Position numbers and translations under genes: made by a program
Assembly (NCBI GenBank): GCA_954871525.1
Contig: OX940863.1
Coordinates: forward strand, 23,510,001 to 23,574,000
From: Parietaria judaica
Lineage: Eukaryota > Streptophyta > Magnoliopsida > Rosales > Urticaceae
Direction of reading: 5' to 3'
DNA length: 64,000 nucleotides
Notes under the pieces: generated by a model
What the model was told of the DNA's origin: nothing
The model's database searches: none
The model's input: the letters and a program-made list of their open reading frames with translations, nothing else
Part shown: positions 33,359-44,869 of the stretch, piece after piece
Layout of the letters: each line of letters begins with the position of its first letter
Position numbering within the stretch: position 1 is the first letter of the stretch

Positions 33359-34712
33359 TAAATTTTTTTGTAAAACAAGTGTTCATATATTGTAACATGC
33401 AAAAATGTTACATTTAACATATAGTTAGACTTAAAATTGTGACATGTTAAAGTGTCATAAAATTTAATTAAATATAAATTATCCATATTAAAGTGAATGA
33501 AGTAATATTATATTTTTAAATAATATAACAAGTAGATAATTTATATGTAACATTTATAAATTATATAATTTATAAAATGTAACATGTAAAATTCAATTAC
33601 AACTATATAATAAAACATGTTAAAAAATATAATAAAATAACATTACATGTAAATATTCATAACTAATAGATTGAAATAAAATTATAAAATATAAAATAAC
33701 ATTATGCTAGATATATTATATATTACATTTATAAATTACACAATCTATAAAATGTGTATGTAAATATTATTTTTATAAATATTTATAAACGATATTATAA
33801 ATTGTCTATTAAACCCTAAACCCTATTAAAAAAATATATGCCACGCGGGCGAAATAACGGAAATTTAACGGTGGGTACGTTTGGCGTTAACATAATAAAC
33901 TTTGGGTATTATAGCCACCAAAAAAAAACTTTGGGTACATAATTAAAAAAAATGAAACATTGGGTATTTTAGCCGCGGGCAAAATAACGGATATTTAACG
34001 GTGGGTACGTTTGGCGTTAACGGAATAAACTTTGGGAATTATAGCCACCAAAAAAAAACTTTGGGTACATAATTAAAAAAAATGAAACATTAGGTATTTT
34101 AGCCGCATTTTACCTTATATTTTTCTTTAGTTGACATTCCAAGAAATGAATGAGTGAGCGAGTTATGCATATTTCTTTATCTTTAGAGGCTTCGTGAACT
34201 TTTTTTTTTTTTTTTCTTCAATTTGATTAACTCTACGAACTTATGCGGTATTGTAATACATTTGATTAACTCCAAAAAAAATAGTGTAACAAAATAATAA
34301 CTAATCACATTTTCAAAATATTTTGATAATTTTTTTTGGTAAAATCAAAAATACAAACACAAAATGAAAATACAAAACGCTTCCAAACGCTACCTAAATA
34401 TTTGATGGGTTTGGTCCGTTCATGATTCTCTCTATTGATTATTAGCATTATAGAGTTAGAAATTTCAAATTTGGCATAATAGATATGACACGAAATAGAA
34501 CCTCGCAATTGCCTATATTAATTAGTTTTGGCGGAATAGGAATATATGTATTATGATTTGTGGACCTATAGCTATTTTCAATCCAGCTATACACGGAGAA
34601 TGGGCCACATTTATAAGTATTTATAAGTTGACATTATAATTTCTATATATTATTTTTGGGTTATTAGTGATAAAAGTACTTAAATTATCTAAAAATAGGC
34701 AATATAAATTTA

Positions 34713-35723
34713 AGGGTTAATTGCGGCAAAAAGACTCAACCTTTAGTCAAATGCTCTGCTGTGTATACAACTTTCGTTAGGGGTGCAAGCGGACCGGGTA
34801 CCCGGATTTTTTTGCCATACCCGCTACCCGGATCCGGAATCCGGGTTTTTTTGAAATTGAAACCCGGATCCGGATATTTTTACACAAAAACCCGGATCCG
34901 GATATTTTTACATAAAAACCCAAAAATCCGGATCCGGGTTAAAATCCGGTTTTAAAATAAAAAACCGGTTTTTAAACCCAGATCCGGATTTTTATTTATT
35001 TTCGGTTTTAAAATCCGGTTCCGGGTTATAATACGGATTTGAACCTAATTCTTTTTTTTTTTAACTTGAAATAATTATAGCCAAAATTAAAAAATCAAAC
35101 TATATCATAAACATAGCACATATACTTACAAAAACTGATAAGTAATTAACATAATAAATACATGTAATGTTTTATACTATTAGTATTGTGAGAGACAAAA
35201 TTATATCAATTTGGACTAGAATAAACAAATGATTAACCTACAACATTAGTTTGCCGCAATCAACCCTAAATTTAATTGAAAAAAATATGAAAAAAGTATT
35301 CACGTTCACATTTTTTGAAGGATCGGTAGACCTTATCCAGTTTTTTCGTTAGTTTTTCTACTATTTCTAGCAGTGATGATGTCAACGCAAATCAAATAAA
35401 TTAACCAAAACGATCAAACGCACGAACATCAAAATAAAACTTAATGGAAACACATATTTTTAGAAAATCAACAATGCAAATTCTTATTTTCCTTCTCACT
35501 TTCTCTCTCGAATTCTCAGTTCATCTCCTCAATAGCATCGCGATTTGCGTTGTTAATGTCATCACTAACCTAAATAGTAAAAAAAAAAAACTAACAGAAA
35601 AGTGAATGAGATCTACTGATCCGTCGAATAAAATAAACTTTAGTTCTTTTTCTATATATTTTTTAAATTAACTCTATGCGCTCATTTTCAAACAGCTTAA
35701 ATACTTTTGCCGCTAATAATCCT
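34713..35723. mobile_element. Mutator-like MITE with nested repeat
   Basis: The left end AGGGTTAATTGCGGCAAAAAG pairs with the right end CTTTTGCCGCTAATAATCCT with a few changes. The body is AT-rich and non-coding; its right half is related to the repeat at 15690-16095. A GGATCC/CCGG-rich block sits inside from 34779. No exact duplication seen. Confidence 0.6.
34779..35060. repeat. GATCCGG-rich hAT-like block
   Basis: It opens TAGGGGTGCAAGCGGACCGGGTACCC, a typical start of hAT-like elements, and has many AACCCGGATCCGGATATTTT-type subterminal repeats. The right terminal repeat is not found. Related blocks: 21430-21860 and 41355-42217. Confidence 0.5.
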
Positions 35724-36206
35724 ATTATTTCTACATATTTTTTAATTAAATTGTAAGGGCGAGTTCACTTCACAGTTCACCCTGCTTATTTTTAAAATTA
35801 TTTGAAAACAAAGGATGACTTCAAAATAATATATAATAAATATTGTTTTTTACGGACAAAAAATCCACCCTCAGATTCAGCCCACAAGCTGCAAAGCCCG
35901 TGCCAACGTGACTATGTCAACCCCAGGCACGGGTTTCCTATAGGCAAAATAAACCCGGCTGTTTGTAGATTGTAATTAATTATATTATTTTTAACAAATA
36001 AAGCATATCTAAGCTTATATAAAATTAGTTATAAGCGGTTGTACGAACATGATAAAAAAAAAAAAACTTACCACGAATTGCCCGTCAAAATTCATATGAT
36101 AATGGGAGAACAATAATGTGTCAAACAATGAGAAAAAGACGACATTCTATGAAGATTTACATAAACGTAAGATTAAAAACCACGATGATCGTTGACTTGG
36201 ACTAAG
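35724..36206. other. Intergenic DNA, 3' side of the CML gene
   Basis: No gene seen. The part near 36070-36206 is probably the 3' untranslated region of the minus-strand calmodulin-like gene. Confidence 0.5.
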
Positions 36207-36764
36207 TCAAGCGCTTCGCAAGATGACGCTGCGCATCATGTCCTTGAATTCAAAAAAGTCAACGCGGCCATCGGAGTTGCGGTCGACGGAGGTGATCATC
36301 CTCTCGACGCGATCCATCTCCGCCGCCTCGGCCAGCCCGAGCTTCCCGAGCACGGCTTGAAGCTCCCTCGCCGATATATACCCGTCGCCGTCCACGTCAA
36401 ACACCTTGAACGCCTCCGACAAGTCAGCCTCGGCCGCTGCCTCCGCCTCTTCGTACGCCCCGAAGAACGCCTCGTCCAGCGTCTGGTGCATCCGCCGGAA
36501 CTCCTCGAACCCGAGCCCCTCCCCGTCCGCGGGGACGAACCCCGCTACCGTGGCAGCCACGTCACCAGGCGAGGCCTCTAGCCCGAGGAGCTGCAGCGCC
36601 TGGCTCAGCTCGGGGACCGAAATAACCCCGTCGCGGTTCTTGTCGAAGAGGTCGAAGATACGGCGGAGGCGTACCGAGTTGAGGCTCGGGCTGCTCCGGA
36701 GCCGGAAGGAGGTCGAGAATTTTGCCTGGCTGAGGCTGCGAGGTTTCGCCGGGGCTGGCTCCAT
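36207..36764 (-). CDS. Calmodulin-like protein (CML42/43 type)
   Basis: A single-exon gene for 185 residues. EF-hand 1 loop DKNRDGVISVPE (41-52) is complete; the second (78-89) is degenerate; loops 3 DVDGDGYISARE (123-134) and 4 DRNSDGRVDFFE (161-172) have the usual acidic ligands. Three working hands with the second lost, and a basic Ser-rich N-terminal tail of about 30 residues, fit the CML42/CML43 type of calcium sensor, which act in defence and stress signalling and in trichome branching in Arabidopsis. The start ATG at 36764 is the first in frame. The coding region is strongly GC-rich at third positions compared with the surroundings. CML37-39 are possible alternatives but are less similar in layout. 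Confidence 0.88.
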   Translation of the reverse strand: MEPAPAKPRSLSQAKFSTSFRLRSSPSLNSVRLRRIFDLFDKNRDGVISVPELSQALQLLGLEASPGDVAATVAGFVPADGEGLGFEEFRRMHQTLDEAFFGAYEEAEAAAEADLSEAFKVFDVDGDGYISARELQAVLGKLGLAEAAEMDRVERMITSVDRNSDGRVDFFEFKDMMRSVILRSA

Positions 36765-36807
36765 GTATATACGTCTATATATCGATCAACTAACTATATA
36801 TCGGTAA

Positions 36808-38187
36808 AGTATTAGAACTTGTATCCTTGAAATAAACGGTTCGAAATGAGAATATAAGATTGAAAAACGTTGAGATGAAATGTGATTAGTAAGAGAGAGA
36901 GATGTAATTATAGATGTTTGAGAGCAGCCAGAGAGGGAGAGAGTCGGATTTTCCCGGGAAAATGGATGGGAAAATATGAGAGTTGAATTGTTAAAGGGAA
37001 AGGAATGGTGGAATTATTGAATGAGGAAAAATAGGAGATTTTTAGTGGGCAGTGCGTCTTTGGCGGCCTCAATAATATATATATTAGGAATGCCAAGTTT
37101 GAAATTTTTATGTTACGTGAAAAAAATGAAAATATGGGAAAATGCAAAATGGAATTATTATTAGCTATTAAAAATTTAAAATTTCACTAGTAATAGCCTC
37201 ATAGGTGCTCGTCAGACACGAACATGCAAACAAAAATATCCGTTTATTATGCATAAATAATGAAAAACTTAAAAAAAATAAAAAATCGAGAGGACCTCAG
37301 TTTGAAAGTGAATAAAGAGAAAAGTGGAGATAGAAAAATAAAAATAATTTTTTATCAATTTTTTATACTGATTTAATTAATTCAAGTGTTATTCTATTAA
37401 GCAGTGATTAGATTAATGTTATTTTTTTATTATATTTTTTTACATTATCTTACATAGGGAATACTAATTAAGAGTTAAGTTATTTCCGAACAGAGAAGAT
37501 CGTTGCCGGCCCATCATACGGCTTACTAATTTAAAAGAAATAAACTTGAGGTGTCTCGAAAGACTCGTACTGAAATGTGGTAAAACGAAATGTATTGGAA
37601 TTTTAACACTTGCTGTCTCCCGACTGCGCCGATGACTATCTCCCGTCTCCTCTCTCCTTGACGTATTTCAGTTTCCTACACGAGTCAATATCCGATTTGA
37701 GCATAACATTAAATATATAGTAAGTTTATTGTTATTAATGTTATTTGCGAAAAATTATTAATATTATACGTTTTATAGCACTAAATGTGTAACTTAATGT
37801 CACATTTTTGTCTCTTTTTCTATAGTTAATGTCGAGGTAGCATGAAAGAGATAGATAGAGGTACTAAAATGTAAATTTAAGTATTTGTATTGTAAAAAAT
37901 AAGATTTAGCTATTTGAAAACAACAGAATATATAATATATGATCATATATATGTACAAAAGAATGTTGCTTCATTATTATTTATAATAAATTTTGGTTTA
38001 AAAAAAAGTCAGATAGAACAAATGAAAAGTCATCCAGCTCTGAATTTAAGACATCACTTCACAATGTGTTGAAAAGGAATAAATACTTCGTTGAAAGGTC
38101 CATAATCGCAGTCGCAGCCCAAAATTCAGCGATTATAATAATTATTTTTTATAATGGTCCTATCCCATCAACCACCAATTAATGACG

Positions 38188-38220
<33 letters not shown>

Positions 38221-39402
38221 TTTCATTCTTTAAATTTCTATTTTCGAGAACGTGAGACCGAGTGATAATTAATAGCTATGATTTATGACCTTATTAATTT
38301 ATAACTAATATATGGCAAATTGATACGAAAATAATTGGTATGTAAAGTTTATATGTGCATTAATTGACCAAGTTTAGAGCTTAAGAATATATAGTCTATG
38401 TGGTGTCCACGTAAGAATTGCATGACAGCTTATTCTTAGTTTATTACTTCTCTTTAATTATATTATTTAATTTTATTTCAGTAACTACCTAGTTCTTCGA
38501 TGATTTATTCAACTCTTTATCAGTATATAGTGCAATTTAATGTCTTTATGGTAAAGTCATGTTCATACCTTGAGTTTTAGTTGTAACGGAAAGAGACTAC
38601 ACTACAAATATAATATATGATGTATATATATTTTGACTATTCGCAAATGAGGTAGATATTATTTGACTATTTATTACATTCCCCGAATAATAAGTCTTAT
38701 CTTACTTAATACACGTTTGTTCCGTTGAAAAAACTATACTACAATAAACATGAAAATAGTTTGTAAATTGCAATGATATTGCAAGTGTGATATTGATACA
38801 TATAGAGCTCTCGACCCGGTTTTGACCCTAATCAAGTTTGAGGGAATTTCTTCCACATTCTTGTAAAGAACAAAGGCAAATTAAAATTGAATCAGAGCAA
38901 GCGCACATATGGATATAAAGATTAAAAAAAAAAAAAAACAGAATTAATATAGAGAATGGTTTGGTTTGGAGGACGAATTCCGACGATCTCCTATGTCCAC
39001 TCCTTGCACAAGCGAATAAACCCCGGAAAGATGCACTACAGTATATTGTCGCTGTTACATGCTCGATCTCTCAATTTACAGCTGATTTACAATCTTTGAG
39101 AGGGGAAAAAAAAGTGACAAGAACAATTTATAGAGATTAAACTCTAATATCGGAGAGAACCTGCTTTCACCAAATAAGGATGTTTTCTGCAAAAAAACCA
39201 TCGAAAAATAAGAATTTATTCGGTTCTTGAAGCTCCATATAGGCCACATGATCCAGTGCCATTGATCCAACGGCCTAAAGTCGTGCGGACATAATCCCGA
39301 ATTATGCAGTTTTCGCTTTCTTGATCGTTCGGGATTTGATCTTCTGGATTGTGCTAGCCTCGCTGTCACTTCTAACAAAGCGGCATCTGATCTAGTTACA
39401 CC
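36808..39402. other. Upstream and intergenic DNA
   Basis: Just upstream of the CML gene are GA repeats (36893-36902), possibly leader. An AAT-type microsatellite lies at about 38188-38220. A 100-codon minus-strand frame at 39076-39378 is interrupted by acceptor-like TTGCAG and has no recognisable domain. The rest is AT-rich with nothing to report. Confidence 0.5.
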
Positions 39403-39410
39403 TTTGAGTT

Positions 39411-40183
39411 CAGTGGCGGATCCACGGCTAAGGCTACGGTGGCCGTGGCCCCCCCTTACTTTTCCGATGTTAGTTGAGTTCGATCCGTCGAGCGGCTTCG
39501 GCGACTTTATTATACTCTAAACTTAACCTTGCGGCCCCCTCTATCTTTTTGCGTTAGCCATAAGCTAAAATCTCGTTTCTGCCATTAACGCCGAGACTGA
39601 ACTGTGTTTCTCCGATGAAGACGATGATTCGTGAGGAAGAAGAAGATGATTTAATATGATATTACCATTTTGTCCTTCAATCTTAACATTATTACAAAAA
39701 CATGAATTATAATTACTATTTTATCCTTCATTTTTTACATTATAACAAAAAGACATCCTAACGATTTACTTTTAGTTTTTTAATTTATAGTATGACCCTT
39801 ATATTTTTGGAGTTATTATATAAAAGTCAATTAAACTTGCTTAACATTATGATTCATGTATTTGCGTAATTTAAAGTATTATTAATCATTAATGTTTTAA
39901 TGTTTTTTTTTATATTTATTATATAGTAAATTTAAAAACTGTAAACTCCTTGATACATCTGTAAAATAAAATTTTCGGACGGATTACGGCTTATAATTTC
40001 TTAAAAACTAGATGATATAAAAGCAAATGAAAATAAAAAATAATATATTTGTATATGAAGCTAGAAAGCTACGATAATATGTAATATGTAAAATGTAATA
40101 TCGAAAAAAAAATCATAAAATTATGTTTAAGTCATTGAATTTTTTTTGGCCCCCCCTATCCGAAATTCCTGGATCCGCCACTG
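39411..40183. mobile_element. hAT-type element, 773 bp
   Basis: Terminal repeats CAGTGGCGGATCCA and TGGATCCGCCACTG are exact complements. A perfect 8-bp duplication TTTGAGTT flanks the element (39403-39410 and 40184-40191). Just inside are GGCCGTGGCCCCCCC and GGCCCCCCCTATCC. No transposase; the interior is AT-rich and non-coding. Confidence 0.95.
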
Positions 40184-40433
40184 TTTGAGTTCATGACTAT
40201 CCGGTCTTTACGACGCTGTCGTTTTGGCCATTGACTATAGTATAGTATCGTTTATTTTACTATATAATTCAATAATTATAAAAAAAAATGTATTAATATG
40301 ATATATATATATACATGTTAGGTTTTTCAGAGATTTTTCTCATCCCCGAAAGCGAAAATAACGGAGAATCTTCAAAATTATGATATAGATAATAAGGACA
40401 AAAATCAAAATTTAGCCGCGGATGTGAAAACTC

Positions 40434-40640
40434 AAGAAGAATAGCGACTTTGCCGTATATTCGGATTCTCCGACATGTCGCTGGAAATGTCCTCCTCCTC
40501 ATGCTCATCGTGGCCGATCTCGTGATCACAACTCCGGACCAATGAAGGCTCTAACCTATATCTCGTCCACCACGTCGATGTGGTCGAAAACCACCTCGTC
40601 GGAATACTAGTTCCTCCTTGAAGATCGGATGACGGCTCTC
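40434..40640 (-). other. Possible C-terminal coding fragment, unidentified
   Basis: On the minus strand a frame of about 50 codons reads SLVRSCDHEIGHDEHEEED, then ends NIRQSRYSS and TGA near 40441. It is acidic and looks like the tail of a real protein, but it lacks an upstream part and is next to transposon remnants. I cannot name the source. Confidence 0.3.
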
Positions 40641-40665
40641 AGCTTGCTCGGGAAAGAGAAAGTTC

Positions 40666-40913
40666 TGTGAAGTATCATGAGGTTCCACCTCAAAACCAAT
40701 TGGCAATGAGAGGAGTAACCCATGACCTTTTAAACCTTGCTAAGTCCCCATGTCTTTTCCATGTCGGACTCAACATGCCCCATCGAGATGGTGGCTCTTT
40801 GGCTCACTCATCTCGGGCCGAATCCCCCCCCCCTTTTTTTTGGATCGGTACTCGTTTTTTGAGCTTAATGGGCTCTGATACCATGTGAAGTATCATGAGG
40901 TTCCACCTCAAAA
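40666..40913 (-). mobile_element. TRIM-like LTR remnant (minus)
   Basis: TGTGAAGTATCATGAGGTTCCACCTCAAAA begins at 40666 and again at 40884 as a direct repeat. Directly before the second copy is GCTCTGATACCA (40872-40883), the complement of the tRNA-Met primer site. So on the minus strand an LTR end (...CTTCACA) is followed by a primer site and about 100 bp of internal sequence, then another LTR end. The very small size and lack of coding match a terminal-repeat retrotransposon in miniature, or a deleted LTR element. The outer ends of the LTRs are not clear. Confidence 0.65.
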
Positions 40914-41354
40914 AGTTCGACCTCTCTTTGGTCTATGAAATATTAGGAGAATTTATCTCTCTCAATTAGGGTTGAGAATCGCTTAATGTGATACTAATCA
41001 TAATGTCACTTAAAATATATTTAGGGTTATGACCTAATGAGCTTTTACAATTATATCGGTCAAGTTAATTGGATCGTATTAAATTAGTAAATACTAATTA
41101 AATATGCATCAATTTAATTAACATGTGTGATCTTAAATGAATCTTATCCTTAAGAATACTTTTGCCCTTGAATATATATATATTATGTAGTATCATCAAT
41201 ATTTTTCTTTTGCATTAAATATCATTTTTTTATAACTACTGATATTTATGAATTTATGAAAAAAAAATATAAACTTTTATCGTTTATTCACAATTTTTCT
41301 ACAAATCAGCGACCTACTCTTGAATCTTGATAACTCATAAATAACAACAGGGAG

Positions 41355-42217
41355 TAATCCCCAAAATGCCTTAACCGGGTAATACCCGGATTTTTTATTT
41401 TTTTTTACCCCCGGGTCCGAAAAACCCGGATCCTGATTAATCCGGATCCGGAAAAACACGGATCCGAGATTTTAAAAAAAAAAACCCAAAGGCTCCTTAA
41501 TTTGATCCGTTGGATCAACGGCTCAGATTAAAGAGCCCTTGGGGTGTAAAAGGCTCTGCGGCAAAAGTACCTGACACGCGTCAGGATTTTATGACCGTTG
41601 GAAAATTGCCTCGAAGTCCCCCAATGTTACCGTTGGGGCTATTATTACACATTTTTACTCGAATTCCTACACATTTTTCGAGAGATTGGATTATGGCCAA
41701 CAAGCGACAACAAGAAAACGATATGTTCGACCAAGAATTGGCGAATTACTTTTCACATATTCAAATGTAATTCGTTTTCAATTGCTCGTTTTCTTATTGT
41801 ACTTTGAATTTGTAACTTCGTTTGCCTTTCGACATTGGGTTGTATTTGTACTTTCCCGTATCCGACCTTCGAGTTTGTTGAATAAAAAACGCATATTTAC
41901 TTTCTTTTGTTGTTGTATGTTTTTATTTATTTCATATTTATTTTTAAATATTTAACACACAAAATAATTTAAGAATTTAAACATTTATTTTTTTCAAAAC
42001 CGAACTTAAGTATGAAAATGTTAGACTTGAACAATTAAACTAAATTAGGGACTAAACAATAAATAAAACAAATTTAATTAAAAAAAATTAAATACCCGGA
42101 TCCGGATCAGTCCGGGATTTTATTTTCCCGGACCCGGACTGATCCGTATCCGGGTTTTTCTTAAAACAAAAAACAAAAAACCCCCGGATGGGTTTTTGGG
42201 TTGGATTTTGGGGATTA
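41355..42217. mobile_element. hAT-type element with GGATCCGG subterminal repeats, 863 bp
   Basis: Terminal repeats TAATCCCCAAAAT and ATTTTGGGGATTA are exact complements. Flanks are ACAGGGAG (41347-41354) and ATAGGGAG (42218-42225), an 8-bp duplication with one mismatch. Both subterminal regions carry ATCCGGATCCGG and ACCCGG words. A moderately gene-like part at 41690-41770 encodes only about 25 residues before a stop and could be the tail of a deleted transposase gene, unproven. Confidence 0.82.
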
Positions 42218-42225
42218 ATAGGGAG

Positions 42226-43690
42226 CTTAAACTAAATAGTTGACTTTATGGTTTAAAAGACAAAATAGCAAACATTTAGTTAATATTTGTAAAATAGTCA
42301 ATTAACCAAATTAACCATATTAAAAATAATAATATTAACTATTATAATCATATTAAACACTGACAAAATATATTTTATAATTAAAAATCTTAATATATTA
42401 AAATACAATGTAAATATATGAATTTCGGGTTATTCATTACATAACAATAACTATTCATAATTTATCAGAATTCCTCAATTTCGATTAACTTGCAATTAAC
42501 TTCGAAATCTAAATGAATCAAACTTTAATAAAATCTTAAATTTAAGTATTAAAGTGTCGCACTCAACAACACACATGCAATCTCGATCTCATATTTTAAT
42601 AGAATGATTGCAATGGAACTTGCGATCTAAATCTAAACTTATATAATTGAACTATATATGTCTAAATCAAGCTCGTATAATTTCATGCGTCATATATTGC
42701 TTAAGAACGAAGATACACTCATCATAAATCATAATGTTCATGCATGTCTGACAACAAGATGTTTCCATGTGAAATCCTTGGATTCTATTTTCAGGAACAT
42801 GACAAGGAATCATATGGAGCCACATGACATGCCCTTCATTAAATCAATTTTATTTAATCTTATATATATATATATATATATATATAAATGGGACTGCCAT
42901 TGGGATCATATACAAATAGAATCCTATGTCCAACACGAGTGCAATTATTTAGCTTTATATTTTTTAATGTGTATTTAAGAGATGGAATAAGAAAACAAAA
43001 TCCGACCATATAAATTGATGAGAAATGAAATAATTTAGTCAATTTAAATCAGCATCACAATTAAAAAAGTGTCCCTCTAGCTTTGAAGAAACAAAAAATA
43101 GACGGTGGTTGAAATATTTTGTCGGGTCTTATCTTTTTGTATTAAATAAATAAATAAAAACAATGGTGCGAAAATTCAAATAGCCAATATTTGTCTGTAT
43201 TGTATTGTTTTGAAAATTAAATAATGAAGAAAGATTAAGAAAAATTACCCACTAATGAGAGTGATTATTAATTTAATCTAAAATAAAATTTAAGATATAT
43301 ATAGAGAATGATAAAATAAAAAAAATGTAATCTTCTAAAATCAGATTATTGTCTACAATACACTTATTTTGTATATTACATATTGAAAAAAAATTATTTA
43401 AAAAAAAAAAGATTCAATTAATCTACCTTATGAAAAGAAACCTCTACATTAGGTGGGCCCCACTAAACTCAGTTCGAGTTTAAAGAGATAAAACTCTAAA
43501 GTAAAAACAAAGTGGCTGAGTTAGGACTTCGGATTTTAGATCCGATTTAAAAATAATTATAATCAAAATATTAAACTGACCGACAGTGATTGAAAAGAAT
43601 CTAACTAATATATAATTATATATATATATATTAATTAATAATTATTTACGCATTTTCGTTTCAATTTAAAATTTTACTATAAATTAAGGA
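42226..43690. other. AT-rich intergenic DNA
   Basis: No gene seen. (TA)n microsatellite at about 42860-42886. The right end is the upstream region of the gene at 44199. Confidence 0.55.
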
Positions 43691-43739
43691 AACAGCAATG
43701 TTCGCGCTTAGCTCTCTTTCTCTCCCGCCGCCGCGCCAA

Positions 43740-44160
43740 CTCTCTCTCTCTCTCTCTCTCTCTCCTCAAGATTTCTGCAATTCTTCAAGCTTCTCTCCGT
43801 CGAGCTCTCACTCTTCTCCTTCTTCTCCAGGTGATTCCTCAGGTATTTTCGTCACTGGTATCCATTGATTCACTGGTGGTTCTAGGTTTTGTGTTTCTGC
43901 TCTGCTCAAATTTAGGGTTTTTCTCTTTTCCCCCAATTTTGCGTCCGCGTTCGACTTATTCGGTTTCGCTTCGTGTTTGATTTTGAATCCCTAGCTTTCG
44001 GCTTCTGTTTATTCAGATTTTCTCGATTTTCGTCGAGTTTTGGATGGTTCGATAGAGAGTTGGAAGCTTTCGTGCTGTTCTGTAATGGAAGTTTGTGAAA
44101 CCCTGTTTGTTGAGAGAGCTTTTGGCTAATGTGATTGTTTTGTGCTCTTCGTCTTTTCAG
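43740..44160 (+). promoter_or_regulatory. 5' leader with (CT)n and leader intron
   Basis: A CT repeat (about 43740-43765) and pyrimidine-rich leader precede a likely intron: donor CCAG|GTGATT at 43831 or TCAG|GTATTT at 43843, acceptor CTTTTCAG at 44160. The T-rich intron body with AGGGTTTTTC and TCGATTTTCG words is typical of plant 5' leader introns. It ends 38 bp before the start codon at 44199. Confidence 0.6.
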
Positions 44161-44198
44161 TTGGTAACGCTCTGTGATTTGCGTGTTTGACTGTGACA

Positions 44199-44866
44199 AT
44201 GGGCTCTGAGAATCGCTCCGATGGAGTTGAGAACATTCAAGATTTGTCGATGAGCTCTCACGCGAAGCTGGGAGCGAAAGATGCCGTGGAGCCTCGCAAG
44301 GAGATTCTCGACGTGACGGAAGAAGATCCTCTGAGGCCGATCACTCCCGATGCCGAACGGGAGAACGGAGAATTACCGGTGGATTCCGACTCTTCACCGT
44401 CCTCGGCGAAGAAGGCGAAAAGCCTGCCTCTCGATGACTCTGATGAAAACGGGAGTCCTCAGACGCCAAAGGACGGCGTGTTTGACCCGTTCGCCCCTGG
44501 CCCGGACCACATGGCTTTAGCCCCGCAGTGCAAAAAGCATGTCAGCAAAGCAAGGTGCATCGCAGCCAGGAGGCTGAGCTTCGATTTATCCGGCGAAGAA
44601 TCCGCCGAGGAAGATAGCATCGCAGTTTCGGTCTCGGACGAGGAGATCATTGAAGCCGTGTACGAGAATCTATTGGAAACTATCGTTTTGAAGCAGTTGG
44701 AGGAAAGCTCTAATCACAAGTGGGATTCCAGCGACTGCCGAACACCGCCATTGGCACTCCGTTTGAGCGGGATTGCTGCACTTGCCCCGGCGCTCCCAAG
44801 AAGCCCTTGGGAACGCCAAGGAAGATCGATCCAGTGATATGCCGGAGGCTGCATTTCTCTCCTTGA
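44199..44866 (+). CDS. Uncharacterised plant acidic protein with apparent frameshift
   Basis: ATG 44199 opens a frame that stops at 44837 (212 residues). The product is acidic, rich in Ser, Asp and Glu, with Ser/Thr-Pro sites (RPITPDAE, GSPQTPKDG), FDPFAPGPDHMAL, ARRLSFD and a helical VSDEEIIEAVYENLLETIV. Near 44778-44781 the register seems to shift: the frame in use after it (PALPRSPWERQGRS) looks random, while the +2 register reads CTCPGAPKKPLGTPRKIDP and ends VICRRLHFSP at TGA 44864-44866. CP-x-AP-x-KP recalls SIAMESE-related cell-cycle inhibitors, but the rest is longer and different. I do not know its function. The one-base loss is either a sequencing error or a recent defect. Confidence 0.65.
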
Positions 44867-44869
44867 GAG

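Larger units (their letters stand above)
27715..34115. mobile_element. Outer Mutator-like element, interrupted by nested insertions
   Basis: Left end GGGTAAACTGCGGCTATAATACCC; right end GGGTATTTTAGCCGCATTTTACCT type complement. Perfect 9-bp duplication TATATTTTT (27706-27714 and 34116-34124). It is split at 27757 by a 5.2-kb Pack-MULE and resumes at 32934 or later. Its left arm (to about 33050, with CCGTTAACGCCAAACGTACC) and right arm (about 33975-34115) pair. A second pair of the same arms (about 33058-33205 and 33838-33978) lies inside, so either a further related element is nested or the arms were duplicated. The centre (33360-33835) is AT-rich and non-coding. Confidence 0.85.

Noticed and set aside
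36192..36807. Plus-strand frames over the CML gene
   Set aside because: Shadows of a GC-rich coding region; the minus-strand frame has clear EF-hands.
39076..39378. 100-codon minus-strand frame
   Set aside because: No recognisable domain; contains a likely splice acceptor in the middle and no supporting neighbouring exons.
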